A stretch of DNA of 42,480 bases from Microbacteriaceae bacterium (GCA_019639055.1 JAHBSP010000001.1:119628-162107); one strand, 5' to 3'. Shown: positions 24,883 through 36,211, counted from the first letter of the stretch. The notes: generated by a model not told the origin, from the sequence alone. Translations and numbers: made by a program.

Positions 24883-24888
24883 ATTGTA
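24883..24888 (-). promoter_or_regulatory. -10 hexamer TACAAT before ctaB
   Basis: On the minus strand TACAAT ends 6 nt before the GTG start, close to the TATAAT consensus. It implies that translation begins at the 5' end of the mRNA. Confidence 0.5.
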
Positions 24889-24968
24889 ACGAAGAACCCA
24901 CCAATAGCCATACAGGTGGGATACTGAAAGGGCAGGTTTTCAAATACTAACTGAAAGGTCCTTAGCCT

Positions 24969-27035
24969 TTGTCAAACCTAGAATGGTCAAACATAGATGA
25001 TGAGTCAGTTAAGGTAGCAAAATTACTTGCTGCTGACGCCGTTGAGAAAGTAGGAAATGGGCATCCCGGCACTGCAATTTCGCTTGCACCGGTTGCATAT
25101 TTGCTGTTTCAAAAGATACTGCGTCATGACCCTAAGAATGTTGATTGGATAGGGCGAGACCGCTTTATCCTTTCCGCAGGCCACAGCTCCCTCACCCTAT
25201 ACGTTCAGCTCTATCTTGGCGGATTTGGATTAGAACTTGAAGACTTGAAATCTCTTCGCACTGAGAATTCACTCACACCTGGACACCCGGAATACGGTCA
25301 CACCAAGGGCGTAGAAATTACAACTGGCCCTCTAGGACAAGGACTTGCTTCAGCTGTTGGTTTTGCTTATGCCGCTAGATATGAACGCGGTCTATTTGAC
25401 CCTAATGCTGAAGCTGGAAAGAGCCCATTTGATCACAATATTTGGGTTATCGCTGGAGATGGAGACCTCCAAGAAGGAATCACTTCGGAGGCCAGTTCTC
25501 TCGCAGGGCACCAACAACTCGGAAACCTTATTACGATTTATGACTCTAACCAGATATCTATTGAGGACGACACCAACATTGCTTTCACCGAAGATGTGAA
25601 AAAACGGTATGAGAGTTATGGCTGGCAGGTACTTGAAGTAAATTGGCGTAGGCCAGATGGATACACCGAAGATGTTCCTGCGCTGTTTGAGGCAATCCAA
25701 GAGGCAAAGTCGGATACAAAGCGACCTACTTTGATAATTCTCAAAACGATCATCGGCTGGCCCAGCCCGACAAAGCAAAACACTGGGAAGATCCACGGTT
25801 CTGCTTTGGGCGCAAATGAGCTGGCTGCGCTGAAAGTTGCACTCTCTGCAGATCCCGAAAAACATTTCGATGTGCCAGAAAGAGTAATTTCACACACTCG
25901 CGCTCTTTCAGAACGTAAAGCAGCTGAACTTGATGACTGGCAAAAATCATTTGATTCTTGGGGTAAAAATAATCCTGCCGGTCTTGATCTATTCACAAGA
26001 CTTCAGAATGGCAACCTTCCATCTGGCCTAGAAGAGTCCCTACCTAAATTCACTCCGGGAGAATCTATCTCTACTAGAGCTGCCAGTGGAAAAGTGATTA
26101 ACGCTCTTGCTCCACTACTTCCTGAACTCTGGGGAGGGTCAGCTGATCTAGCTGATTCAAATAACACCACAATTGTCGGTGCTGCATCATTTGCTCCTGC
26201 TGAACATTCAACCGCTGAATGGTCAGCTAACCCTTACGGCAGGGTGCTTCATTTTGGAATTCGTGAACATGCGATGGCTGCCATCGTAAACGGAATCGTG
26301 CTCCACGGTAAAACCAGAGCTTTTGGAGGCACTTTCCTTGTCTTCAGTGATTACATGCGCCCATCCGTACGTCTGGCCGCTCTGATGAAAATTCCAAGCA
26401 TTTTTGTTTGGACTCACGACTCTGTTGGTTTAGGTGAAGATGGGCCAACCCATCAGCCAATCGAACACCTAGCGACGCTTAGAGCTATCCCTGGACTAAA
26501 TATCGTTCGACCAGCCGATGCAAACGAAGTCGCATGGGCATGGTTGAAAGCGCTACAAACTACAGATGCACCAACAGGTATTGTTCTCAGTCGACAGAAT
26601 CTTGCAGTGCTCCCCCGTGAAGAAAGTGAAGCTAAGCAGACTATGCGCGGTGCATACGTTGTAAAGGATACTAAAGATCCTGAAGCAATTATTCTTGCTA
26701 CCGGAAGCGAAGTGAAGGTTGCGCTTGATGCAGCGGCAGAATTAGAAACTGAGAATATCGCGGTTCGTGTAGTGAGCGTTCCAAGTTTCGAATGGTTTGA
26801 TGCAGAATCTGCTGAATATCGTGAAACCGTGCTACCTAAAAGTATTCGTGCTCGAGTTTCTGTTGAAGCTGGACTCGCACTCGGCTGGGAAAAATACACT
26901 GGCGCATACGGTGAAAACGTTTCAATTGAGCACTTTGGAGAATCAGCTGATGGTGCATTGCTACTAAAGAAATTTGGAATTAATTCGGATGCCGTAACAA
27001 AAGCGGTAAAGCGCAGTATTGAAGGAGCAAAATAA
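24969..27035 (+). CDS. tkt: Transketolase
   Basis: A 688-aa thiamine-diphosphate enzyme of the non-oxidative pentose phosphate pathway. GNGHPGTA contains H32; the ThDP/Mg motif is GDGDLQEG; GPLGQGLA and the REHAM glutamate (cofactor activation) are present, as is a DSVGLGEDGPTHQPIEH loop. It begins with TTG, supported by alignment of the N-terminus and a GAAAGG sequence about 12 nt upstream. It is the first gene of the tightly packed tkt-tal-pgi-zwf-opcA-pgl operon and overlaps tal by one base (TAATG). Confidence 0.96.
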   Translation: MSNLEWSNIDDESVKVAKLLAADAVEKVGNGHPGTAISLAPVAYLLFQKILRHDPKNVDWIGRDRFILSAGHSSLTLYVQLYLGGFGLELEDLKSLRTENSLTPGHPEYGHTKGVEITTGPLGQGLASAVGFAYAARYERGLFDPNAEAGKSPFDHNIWVIAGDGDLQEGITSEASSLAGHQQLGNLITIYDSNQISIEDDTNIAFTEDVKKRYESYGWQVLEVNWRRPDGYTEDVPALFEAIQEAKSDTKRPTLIILKTIIGWPSPTKQNTGKIHGSALGANELAALKVALSADPEKHFDVPERVISHTRALSERKAAELDDWQKSFDSWGKNNPAGLDLFTRLQNGNLPSGLEESLPKFTPGESISTRAASGKVINALAPLLPELWGGSADLADSNNTTIVGAASFAPAEHSTAEWSANPYGRVLHFGIREHAMAAIVNGIVLHGKTRAFGGTFLVFSDYMRPSVRLAALMKIPSIFVWTHDSVGLGEDGPTHQPIEHLATLRAIPGLNIVRPADANEVAWAWLKALQTTDAPTGIVLSRQNLAVLPREESEAKQTMRGAYVVKDTKDPEAIILATGSEVKVALDAAAELETENIAVRVVSVPSFEWFDAESAEYRETVLPKSIRARVSVEAGLALGWEKYTGAYGENVSIEHFGESADGALLLKKFGINSDAVTKAVKRSIEGAK

Positions 27036-28132
27036 TGAGTGAAATTACAGAAGCATTGAGCAATGCAGGCGTTAGTATCTGGTTAGACGATCTCAGTCGG
27101 GAACGTATTCAATCCGGTAATCTGCAAATGCTTATCGACAGCTTCAATGTTGTTGGCGTCACAACTAATCCTTCTATATTCCAGGCTGCTATCACTTCAG
27201 ATCCTTCATATAAGCCAGAACTAGAGCACTTCAAGGCAATCGGTGTAGGTGTGGATGACGTGATTCTAGATATCACCTGTGAAGATGTGACTTCTGCTTG
27301 CGATGTTTTTCTACCAGTATGGGAGAAAACGTCACATGTCGATGGCAGGGTTTCGATTGAGGTATCCCCCGATTTGGCCTACGACACACACGAAACAATT
27401 GATCAAGCAGAATTTCTTTGGGAGAAGGTCAATCGTCCTAATTTAATGATTAAAATTCCTGCCACCAAGGAAGGACTACCTGCAATTACCGCCGCTACTG
27501 CAAAAGGTATCAGCGTAAATGTCACACTAATTTTCTCTAACATTCGCTACCAGGAAGTGATTGACGCTTATCTCGCTGGTTTGGAAGAGGCAGACGCAGC
27601 TGGAATCGATCTCTCTAACATCCACTCAGTAGCCTCTTTCTTTGTGTCGCGCGTAGACACTGAAGTAGATTCTCGTTTGAAGGAAGTTGCCCCAGACAGC
27701 CCACTAAAGAGCAAGATTGCTATTGCCAATGCGCGTTTAGCAGCAGAAACATTCTTAAAAGCATTCGATACGGATCGTGCTAAAGCGCTATTGGAAAAGG
27801 GCGCAAACAAACAAAGACCACTTTGGGCATCGACAGGTGTAAAAGATCCGTCACTCCCCGAAACCTACTACGTTGACAATCTGATCATGAAAGATTGCGT
27901 AAATACGATGCCTGAAAAGACTCTTAACGCAACCGCAGTCTCTGGTGTTGTAGAAGCCGGCACAGCTACAAGTAGTTTTGAAGAAGCGCGCGCTCAAATA
28001 GCTGAGCTAGCTGAAATCGGCATAGATATTGAAGATGTTACTGAGAAACTAGAACGTGAAGGCGTAGAGAAATTCATCGCCGCTTGGGCAGATTTGAAAG
28101 CAACTGTTTCCAAAGCACTATCTGAAAGCTAA
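27035..28132 (+). CDS. tal: Transaldolase
   Basis: A 365-aa class I aldolase-type transaldolase of the long actinobacterial form. It contains GVTTNPSIF, the Schiff-base lysine K140 in MIKIPATKEG, and NVTLIFS. It transfers a dihydroxyacetone unit between sedoheptulose 7-phosphate and glyceraldehyde 3-phosphate. GGAG is 5 nt before its ATG, within the tkt end. pgi follows after 2 nt. It is intact. Confidence 0.96.
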   Translation: MSEITEALSNAGVSIWLDDLSRERIQSGNLQMLIDSFNVVGVTTNPSIFQAAITSDPSYKPELEHFKAIGVGVDDVILDITCEDVTSACDVFLPVWEKTSHVDGRVSIEVSPDLAYDTHETIDQAEFLWEKVNRPNLMIKIPATKEGLPAITAATAKGISVNVTLIFSNIRYQEVIDAYLAGLEEADAAGIDLSNIHSVASFFVSRVDTEVDSRLKEVAPDSPLKSKIAIANARLAAETFLKAFDTDRAKALLEKGANKQRPLWASTGVKDPSLPETYYVDNLIMKDCVNTMPEKTLNATAVSGVVEAGTATSSFEEARAQIAELAEIGIDIEDVTEKLEREGVEKFIAAWADLKATVSKALSES

Positions 28133-28134
28133 AC

Positions 28135-29721
28135 ATGAGAATTCAACTCTCCGACAAGCACTTAAAAGAATTTGCTCCAGTAATTGACCACTTAGTTGCT
28201 GAAAAGGTTTCATCCCGTATTGCCGCTTTAGATTCCCATCTTTGGGGCGAAGCAGCGCAACCAGAAGCTTCGATAAGACTTGGTTGGGTTGATGCTTGGA
28301 CAGAATCACGAAAACTTCTACCCGCTATTTCTAATGTTTCAAAGACTTTAAATGCTGCTGGTGTAACTAGATTTATGCTGTGTGGAATGGGCGGATCTTC
28401 TCTTGCTCCGGAAGTTCTCGCAATCTATAAGAACCTTCCCTTAGAAGTTCTTGATTCCACTAATCCCGATCAAATTAGCGGTGCGCTCGCTAAAGGGCTC
28501 GATAATTTAGCCGTTTTTGTATCGAGTAAATCTGGGACCACAGTTGAAACTACCAGTCAGTTCAAACTATTTCAGGAAAAATTCTTAGCATCGGGTATCG
28601 ATCCGATTGAGCGCATTATCGTAATTACAGACCCTGGATCTGCACTAGATATTGCTGCTCGCAAGGACGGTTTTCAAGTATTTAACGCGGATCCAAATAT
28701 CGGTGGACGTTACAGTGCACTAAGCGCGTTTGGTATTGTTCCGGCAGCGCTTGCAGGCTTTGATGTAACTTCACTTTTAGACGATGCTGAAGCTATTATT
28801 TCTCAGCTGAGTCTCGATACAGTCGACAATCCTGCACTGTTACTGGGCGCATTTCTTGCATCCACTCCTAATATTGGACTTGCTCCGATTTCAAAAGAAA
28901 CTATCGCATTGCCGGCTTGGATTGAGCAACTCATAGCTGAATCTACCGGCAAGGAAGGCAAAGGAATTCTCCCTATCGCGCTCGAGCCTAATGCTCCAGA
29001 GCTTTCTAGTCGCCCAAGTGATATAAAAGTTGCCGGGCTAGAGTTTTCAGATAGCTCCGATTCTGCTTTGCTTTCTAATAACCAGTACGATGCGCTTGTA
29101 AGTGGCTCCATTGCAGAACAGTTTGTTATTTGGGAATGGGCTACCGTCATTGCCTCATTTCTTATTGGCATTAATCCTTTCGACCAGCCGGATGTCGAAT
29201 CTGCGAAGATAGCCGCAAGGCAGGCATTAGCCGCCGGTGTTTCTTCACTCCCTGCTCCGCATTTAAGCAATCCCAAAATAAATGATCTAGAAAACCATCT
29301 TCAAAAACTGCTTAATGAACTTGGTTCAGACGGCTATCTCTCAATTCAGGCTTACCTAGATAGAAAAGAATTAGCTGAGTTAGAAAAAATACGACCAGTA
29401 CTTGCCAAGATTACCGATAGGCCCGTTACTTTCGGGTGGGGTCCTCGGTTTCTTCATTCAACAGGACAGTTCCATAAGGGTGGTCCAAAACGTGGAGTTT
29501 TCTTACAAATAACCGCTAAATCCGGAGAGCTTGCAATACCGGGAGGAGATACAACCTTCAATGCACTTATAACGTCCCAAGCATCTGGTGATCGCACAGT
29601 GCTAGAAACCGCAGGACTTCCTGTTCTTAGTATCTTTTTCGATAATCCAAAAGACTCCCTAGAACTTCTGGTGGCTGCTAGCTCTTTGAACAAACCTCAA
29701 GAGAGCAATGGTGGAGATTAA
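28135..29721 (+). CDS. pgi: Glucose-6-phosphate isomerase
   Basis: A 528-aa isomerase linking glycolysis and the pentose phosphate route. The two sugar-isomerase (SIS) domains are visible: GMGGSSLAPEVL near residue 84, SSKSGTTVET for phosphate binding, and HSTGQFHKGGP near the C-terminal active site. It resembles the Pgi half of the Tal-Pgi fusions found in some other bacteria, but here it is separate and directly downstream of tal. It overlaps zwf by one base (TAATG). Confidence 0.95.
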   Translation: MRIQLSDKHLKEFAPVIDHLVAEKVSSRIAALDSHLWGEAAQPEASIRLGWVDAWTESRKLLPAISNVSKTLNAAGVTRFMLCGMGGSSLAPEVLAIYKNLPLEVLDSTNPDQISGALAKGLDNLAVFVSSKSGTTVETTSQFKLFQEKFLASGIDPIERIIVITDPGSALDIAARKDGFQVFNADPNIGGRYSALSAFGIVPAALAGFDVTSLLDDAEAIISQLSLDTVDNPALLLGAFLASTPNIGLAPISKETIALPAWIEQLIAESTGKEGKGILPIALEPNAPELSSRPSDIKVAGLEFSDSSDSALLSNNQYDALVSGSIAEQFVIWEWATVIASFLIGINPFDQPDVESAKIAARQALAAGVSSLPAPHLSNPKINDLENHLQKLLNELGSDGYLSIQAYLDRKELAELEKIRPVLAKITDRPVTFGWGPRFLHSTGQFHKGGPKRGVFLQITAKSGELAIPGGDTTFNALITSQASGDRTVLETAGLPVLSIFFDNPKDSLELLVAASSLNKPQESNGGD

Positions 29722-31256
29722 TGGCGCCCAAGGATCAACACTCTAATCCACTCAGATCGAAACTCGATTCCCGTTTAGCGCGCATCCCCGGCCCATCAGC
29801 ATTGATACTTTTTGGTGTAACCGGTGATTTGGCGCGCAAAAAATTAATGCCGGCAATCTACGATTTAGCCAACCGTGGCCTACTACCTCCGGGGTTTGCA
29901 CTGGTTGGTTTCGCAAGACGCGAATGGTCTAATCAAGACTTTGAACAGGTTGTAAAAGAATCGGTTGAAAAATACGCAAGAACTCCTTTCGACGCACTTG
30001 TTTGGGAAAGGCTTGCCAAAGGATTTCGTTTTGTTCAAGGAGAATTTAGTGACGCATCTGCATTTACTAGACTCCGTGAAACAGTCGAAGAATTGGATGG
30101 TGTTCGCGGCACCAATGGAAATCGCGTGTTCTATCTCTCCATCCCACCAAAAGACTTCCCTGAAGTTACCAGACAAATTAAAGAAGCTGGATTATCTACA
30201 CCAGAAACAGGAAAATGGCGCCGGGTAGTTATTGAAAAACCGTTCGGACACGATCTACAATCTGCAAGAGAATTGAACGAACTTATCGAAGATGTTTTTC
30301 CTTCAGATGCTGTATTTCGTATAGACCACTATCTTGGTAAGGAAACCGTGCAGAATATTCTTGCACTGAGATTCGCGAACCAGCTCTTTGAACCTATATG
30401 GAACAGCAACTTCGTGGACCATGTGCAGATCACTATGGCCGAAGACATTGGCGTAGCCGGTAGAGCTGGCTACTATGACGGCATTGGGGCAGCAAGGGAC
30501 GTAATCCAAAACCACCTATTACAACTATTGGCGCTAACAGCTATGGAAGAGCCACTTAGTTTTGGTGCGAATCATCTACGTGCTGAAAAAGAAAAAATCC
30601 TCGAAGCAGTACAAGTTCCGGATGATTTAGCCAACTCATCCGCTATAGGCCAGTACGGATCCGGGTGGATGGGAGCTGAAGAAGTCAGCGCCTTCTTGAA
30701 AGAAGATGGCATTGCATCAAATTCAAAAACTGAAACCTATGCAGCCATCAAAGTCACTATTGATAACAGGCGCTGGGCTGGAGTCCCTTTCTATCTGCGC
30801 ACTGGCAAACGTCTTGGTCGTAGAGTTACTGAAATTGCTGTAGTTTTCCAAAAAGTACCGCAGACTGTTTTCAGAGAAACTAATTCCGAATACACTGGCC
30901 AAAATGCGATAGTTATTCGTATCCAGCCAGATGAGGGGGTCACTATTCGCTTTGGCTCGAAAGTACCCGGAGTGAAAATGAATGTTCGAGATGTCACCAT
31001 GGATTTCGGATACGGTCACGCATTTACAGAGGCAAGTCCGGAAGCTTATGAAAGGCTAATCCTTGACGTTCTTCTAGGCGAACCACCATTATTTCCTAGG
31101 CACGAGGAAGTAGAACAGTCCTGGCGCATTCTTGATCCTTTTGAAGAATACTGGTCAACACTCGACACTATAGAGACCTATAAACCAGGCTCCTGGGGTC
31201 CAATAGGAGCCGATGATCTACTTGCCAGAGATAATAGGGTCTGGAGAATGCCATGA
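29721..31256 (+). CDS. zwf: Glucose-6-phosphate 1-dehydrogenase
   Basis: A 511-aa enzyme that commits glucose 6-phosphate to the oxidative pentose phosphate pathway and makes NADPH. The nucleotide-binding GVTGDLARKKL motif is near the N-terminus; the substrate-binding RIDHYLGKE motif spans residues 200-208; the NRRWAGVPFYLRTGKRL signature is in the second half. Its start overlaps the pgi stop and its stop overlaps opcA by 4 bp. Confidence 0.97.
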   Translation: MAPKDQHSNPLRSKLDSRLARIPGPSALILFGVTGDLARKKLMPAIYDLANRGLLPPGFALVGFARREWSNQDFEQVVKESVEKYARTPFDALVWERLAKGFRFVQGEFSDASAFTRLRETVEELDGVRGTNGNRVFYLSIPPKDFPEVTRQIKEAGLSTPETGKWRRVVIEKPFGHDLQSARELNELIEDVFPSDAVFRIDHYLGKETVQNILALRFANQLFEPIWNSNFVDHVQITMAEDIGVAGRAGYYDGIGAARDVIQNHLLQLLALTAMEEPLSFGANHLRAEKEKILEAVQVPDDLANSSAIGQYGSGWMGAEEVSAFLKEDGIASNSKTETYAAIKVTIDNRRWAGVPFYLRTGKRLGRRVTEIAVVFQKVPQTVFRETNSEYTGQNAIVIRIQPDEGVTIRFGSKVPGVKMNVRDVTMDFGYGHAFTEASPEAYERLILDVLLGEPPLFPRHEEVEQSWRILDPFEEYWSTLDTIETYKPGSWGPIGADDLLARDNRVWRMP

Positions 31257-32185
31257 TTATTGATCTTCCAAGCACAAGCATCAGCGCAATTTCTAAATCA
31301 CTCGTAAAACTTCGCGAAGAAGGTGGTGCAGTGGCGCTAGGGCGCGTTCTGACACTGGTAATTTCCACTAATAGTGAGAACTTAGAAAGCGTTATCGCGG
31401 CGGCCAATGATGCCTCCCGAGAACATCCAATGCGGGTAATAGTTATTTCACGACCTAAAAACACTCAAAAAGATCATCACTATCTTGATGCGCAGATTCG
31501 TCTTGGAGGCGATGCTGGTGCAAGTGAAGTAATTATCCTCACCCCCGTCGGACTTGACCAATCTGACGATTCTGATTTAGTTATGGGGCTACTGTTACCA
31601 GATGCCCCGGTTGTTGCTTGGTGGAGCGGAACATCACCACAGGTTCCTAGTGGAACACTCTTAGGAAAATTAGCTACAAGACGCATTACTGATGCTCTTG
31701 ACAAACCCGACCCAGAAATCGCGATTAGCGAGTTAGCTGCATCTTTCAGACCTGGCGATACTGACTTTGCCTGGACTCGTCTTACCCTTTGGCGGACACA
31801 GCTTGCCGCTATCCTAGACAATCCCCCTTTTGAGCCGGTTTTAGAAGTTAAAGTTACCGCCAATAAACGAACTCCATCAGCGATACTTCTTGCTGCGTGG
31901 TTAAAACTGCAACTTAAGGTTCCTGTAGAACTCATCTCTGTTGAAGGCGGAATCAACGACGGCGTTCATAAGGTTGAATATGTGAGAACTAGTGGAACCA
32001 CAGTTTTGCAGCGTAACGCCAAAGGCGTGGCTGATCTAATTCAGCCCGATCAACCAAACCATTCAATCTGGCTGCCAGAAAGAACACTACGGGACTCTCT
32101 AGCAGAAGAATTACGCACTTTAGAGCCAGACCGGATGCTTGAGACAGTTCTAAAAGATGGCCTGCCCGCGTTGAAAGCGCAATAA
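31253..32185 (+). CDS. opcA: Glucose-6-phosphate dehydrogenase assembly protein OpcA
   Basis: A 310-aa OpcA protein, an actinobacterial/cyanobacterial factor that assembles or activates glucose-6-phosphate dehydrogenase. Features include the MRVIVISRP strand, LLPDAPVVAWWSG and DFAWTRLTLWR segments. There is no enzyme active site. An ATGA overlap with zwf and a one-base overlap with pgl show tight coupling with its partner. Confidence 0.94.
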   Translation: MIIDLPSTSISAISKSLVKLREEGGAVALGRVLTLVISTNSENLESVIAAANDASREHPMRVIVISRPKNTQKDHHYLDAQIRLGGDAGASEVIILTPVGLDQSDDSDLVMGLLLPDAPVVAWWSGTSPQVPSGTLLGKLATRRITDALDKPDPEIAISELAASFRPGDTDFAWTRLTLWRTQLAAILDNPPFEPVLEVKVTANKRTPSAILLAAWLKLQLKVPVELISVEGGINDGVHKVEYVRTSGTTVLQRNAKGVADLIQPDQPNHSIWLPERTLRDSLAEELRTLEPDRMLETVLKDGLPALKAQ

Positions 32186-32934
32186 TGAATTTCAAAATCA
32201 CTGTTTTAGATGATCCAGAGTCAATAGCTAATAAAGTTGCTGAAGAAGTCTTAGCTGTGGTTAAAAGCGCTGTTGAATCTAGAGGATCTGCAGAATTGGT
32301 CCTAACCGGAGGCACTTTGGGTATCGCTGTTTTAGAGAGTATGCGCAACGCTTCTTTAGTAACAGAAATAGATTGGCGGAATGTGCATGTTTGGTGGGGT
32401 GATGAAAGATTCGTCGAGATTGACAGTCTCGAGCGCAATGATTTGCAGGCTGTAAATGCGTTACTGCGACATATCTCTATTCCGGCGTCAAACATCCACT
32501 TCCCTGAAACAACTACAAACTGTGTCTCAGTAGATAAAGCAGCAACTGATTACGAGGCGGATCTGCTTGAACATTTTGGTTCCAAAAAAACTATTTACTT
32601 CGACGCTTTGCTACTCGGTATTGGCCCCGATGGACATATTGCTTCGTTATTTCCAGGTCAGGAAACTTTAGATAGTAAGTCCCTAGTCGTTGCAGTCACC
32701 AACTCTCCGAAACCTCCACCAGAGCGAATAAGCTTCAGCTTCAAAACGATTACCAAGGCCAATAAAATTTGGGCATTCGCATCGGGGGCTGGCAAGGCGG
32801 AGGCTATTAATAAGGCTCTAAATGGTGCGCAAAAACACGAAATACCCCTGGTCGGGGTATTCGCTTTAGATGAACAGTATCTTTATTTAGATAAAGAATT
32901 AGCTGCTAATACATCAACTTTCCCATTAGATTGA
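32185..32934 (+). CDS. pgl: 6-phosphogluconolactonase
   Basis: A 249-aa DevB/Pgl-type lactonase that hydrolyses 6-phosphogluconolactone. LTGGTLG is the phosphate-binding segment, WWGDERFV is the family signature and GIGPDGHIASLFPG is the active-site stretch. It is last in the pentose phosphate operon. Its 3' end overlaps the 3' end of secG by 29 bp on the other strand. 6-phosphogluconate dehydrogenase is not in this window. Confidence 0.94.
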   Translation: MNFKITVLDDPESIANKVAEEVLAVVKSAVESRGSAELVLTGGTLGIAVLESMRNASLVTEIDWRNVHVWWGDERFVEIDSLERNDLQAVNALLRHISIPASNIHFPETTTNCVSVDKAATDYEADLLEHFGSKKTIYFDALLLGIGPDGHIASLFPGQETLDSKSLVVAVTNSPKPPPERISFSFKTITKANKIWAFASGAGKAEAINKALNGAQKHEIPLVGVFALDEQYLYLDKELAANTSTFPLD

Positions 32935-33151
32935 GCGATATAACAAATACTCCCCAAATAACGGTTACAAAGAAGGTGATTCTGTTCAAGTTACGTTGAG
33001 CAACACCTGAAGAACTCATGGATGAAGTAAATCCACCACCGAACATGTCGGAGAGTCCCCCGCCGCTACCCTTGTGCATCAGAATAAGCACCATTAGTAG
33101 CACGCTGGTGATTGCTAATAGCACCTGGAAAATTACGTAAACAATTGCCAT
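32906..33151 (-). CDS. secG: Preprotein translocase subunit SecG
   Basis: An 81-aa membrane protein of the SecYEG channel. Two hydrophobic helices (about 3-24 and 56-76) flank the conserved HKGSGGGLSDMFGGG loop. A ribosome binding site AAAGGA lies about 6 nt upstream. It is downstream of tpiA on the same strand, so it probably ends the gap-pgk-tpiA-secG transcript. Confidence 0.95.
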   Translation of the reverse strand: MAIVYVIFQVLLAITSVLLMVLILMHKGSGGGLSDMFGGGFTSSMSSSGVAQRNLNRITFFVTVIWGVFVISLNLMGKLMY

Positions 33152-33186
33152 AGAAAAATCCTTTAACCTGAATGAGTATACAGGCT

Positions 33187-33972
33187 TTAGACTCCAATAT
33201 GCTTCTGATACTGAATAATTGAGGCAAATTCGTCGAGCACAAGACTTGCACCACCAACAAGTGCACCGTCAATATCCGGTTGACGCATGTAGGCTGCAAT
33301 GTTGTTTGCTTTTACTGACCCACCGTAAAGAACACGAGTCTTCTCTGCAGCTTCAGCACCGAGCGCATCCTTAATTGTTTCTCTCAGAACTTTGGCGACA
33401 TTCTGCGCGTCAGTTTCGCTAGCTGCCTTGCCTGTTCCAATAGCCCATACAGGCTCATAAGCAATAACGAAATCATCGTCAGCTTTTAGCGCTCCGAGAG
33501 CAACTTTTAGCTGGGATGCTGCTACCGCACTTGGTCCGTGTTGTTCAAGATCCTCAAGTGTCTCACCGACACATACAACTGGCACTAGTTTGTTTCTAAG
33601 TGCTGCGGTGATTTTCTCTGCAACTACCTCATCAGTTTCTGCATGATATTGTCTGCGTTCAGAATGTCCAATCAGCACATACTTGGCATCGAGAGTTTTG
33701 ATGAATGCGCCGGAAATCTCTCCAGTGAAAGCACCTGAATCATGCACTGAAAGATCCTGGGCTCCATACTCCAAATCAAGACTGTCAGCCTGGACAATAG
33801 TCTGAACTGAGCGGATATCTGTATATGGCGGGAATACCGCAACTTCTACAGTTGAACCATCATGTTTTGCGTCTCGTAAAGTCCATGCGAGCTTCTGCAC
33901 AAATGAAATTGCTTCCAAATGATTAAAGTTCATCTTCCAGTTACCCGCAATTAGCGGTTTTCTATCTACCAT
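33187..33972 (-). CDS. tpiA: Triosephosphate isomerase
   Basis: A 261-aa TIM-barrel enzyme. The catalytic residues are N11/K13 (GNWKMN), H103 in IGHSERR and E173 in AYEPVWAIGTGK; the phosphate loop is YGGSVKANN near the C-terminus. It overlaps the end of pgk by 7 bp, so translation is coupled. The length is normal. Confidence 0.97.
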   Translation of the reverse strand: MVDRKPLIAGNWKMNFNHLEAISFVQKLAWTLRDAKHDGSTVEVAVFPPYTDIRSVQTIVQADSLDLEYGAQDLSVHDSGAFTGEISGAFIKTLDAKYVLIGHSERRQYHAETDEVVAEKITAALRNKLVPVVCVGETLEDLEQHGPSAVAASQLKVALGALKADDDFVIAYEPVWAIGTGKAASETDAQNVAKVLRETIKDALGAEAAEKTRVLYGGSVKANNIAAYMRQPDIDGALVGGASLVLDEFASIIQYQKHIGV

Positions 33973-35176
33973 CCCAATACCTCCAAACCGGGGAGAGTCT
34001 TGCCTTCCAAGAACTCCAAACTTGCTCCTCCTCCGGTCGAAATATGACCAAAATCGGAATCTTTATAACCAAATTCACGCACAGCAGCAGCAGAATCTCC
34101 ACCACCAACTACGCTTAATCCATTAACTTTCGTTAGTGCTGCAGCTACAGTTTTAGTTCCTGAAGCAAATGGGCTTAGCTCAAATACACCCATAGGGCCG
34201 TTCCAAAAAACTGTCTTGCTTGAAAGCACCTGTTCTGCAATTACAGTAGCGGTTTCTGGACCGATGTCTAGACCAAGCACATCAGCACCAAGATCTGAGT
34301 TTGCGATACCTTCCGCAGTAACAGTGCGATGTTCTGCTGTTTCGGAAAATGTAGAGGCAACAATCACATCCGTAGGAAGAATAAGTTTCACACCAAGTTT
34401 TTCTGCTTTTTCAATGTATCCAAGAACGGTTGGAATTTGATCTGCTTCAAGCAGAGACTTGGCAACATTATTTCCTAGTGCCGCTAGAAAAGTGAATGCC
34501 ATTCCTCCGCCAATTGCTAAAGCATCTACTCGAGGAAGAAGTGAATCAATCACGGCTAATTTGTCTGAGACTTTAGATCCACCGAGGACCACAGTATAAG
34601 GCTGCTCTGGGCTCTCTAGCAGGGCTTCTAGAATGCCGACTTCTTTTTCAACAAGCAGACCTGCTGCTGAAGGTAACTGCTTTGCGATGTCATAAACGCT
34701 CGCTTGTTTGCGATGGACCACCCCAAAACCATCGGAGACGAAAACGTCTCCAAGTTTTGCTAGCTTTGCAGCAAACTCCTCACGCTCGGCATCATCTTTG
34801 CTTGTCTCACCAGAGTAGAAGCGGATATTTTCCATCAGCATGACTTGGCCTGGCTCTAGTGCTTTGGTTGCTGCCACGGCTTCTTCATCCAGTCCTTCGG
34901 CAAAGAAAATTACTTCTTTGCCTAGCAATTCTGAAAGCCGCTCAGCGACAGACCGAAGAGTGTATTTGTCATCCGGAGCACCATCTGGTCTACCCCTGTG
35001 AGCAAGAATTACCAGCGCAGCTCCCCCAGCCACCAAATTATTGATGGTTGGGAGGGCAGCACGGATACGACCATCATCAGTAATTTCTGTACCAGAAACT
35101 GGCACGTTGAAATCTTCGCGCATAAGAACGCGCTTACCGGACAGGTCTCCTAGTGAAGCGATATTCCTAATCGCCA

Positions 35177-35177
<1 letters not shown>
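33966..35177 (-). CDS. pgk: Phosphoglycerate kinase
   Basis: A 403-aa glycolytic kinase making ATP from 1,3-bisphosphoglycerate. It contains the N-terminal MREDFNVP and HRGRPDG substrate motifs, VLGGSKVSDKL, the GPMGVFE nucleotide segment and the C-terminal STGGGASLEFLEG. The start shares a TAATG overlap with gap and the end overlaps tpiA. It is intact. Confidence 0.97.

Positions 35178-36211
<1,034 letters not shown>

Noticed and set aside
26453..26899. 148-codon minus-strand open frame inside tkt
   Set aside because: It is antisense to conserved transketolase sequence, rich in serine/alanine shadow composition, with no start signal.
31480..32495. Long open frames on the minus strand opposite opcA and pgl (158 and 168 codons)
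   Set aside because: They lie fully antisense to genes with clear motifs and coupled overlaps, and show no recognisable domain; they are shadows of coding bias.
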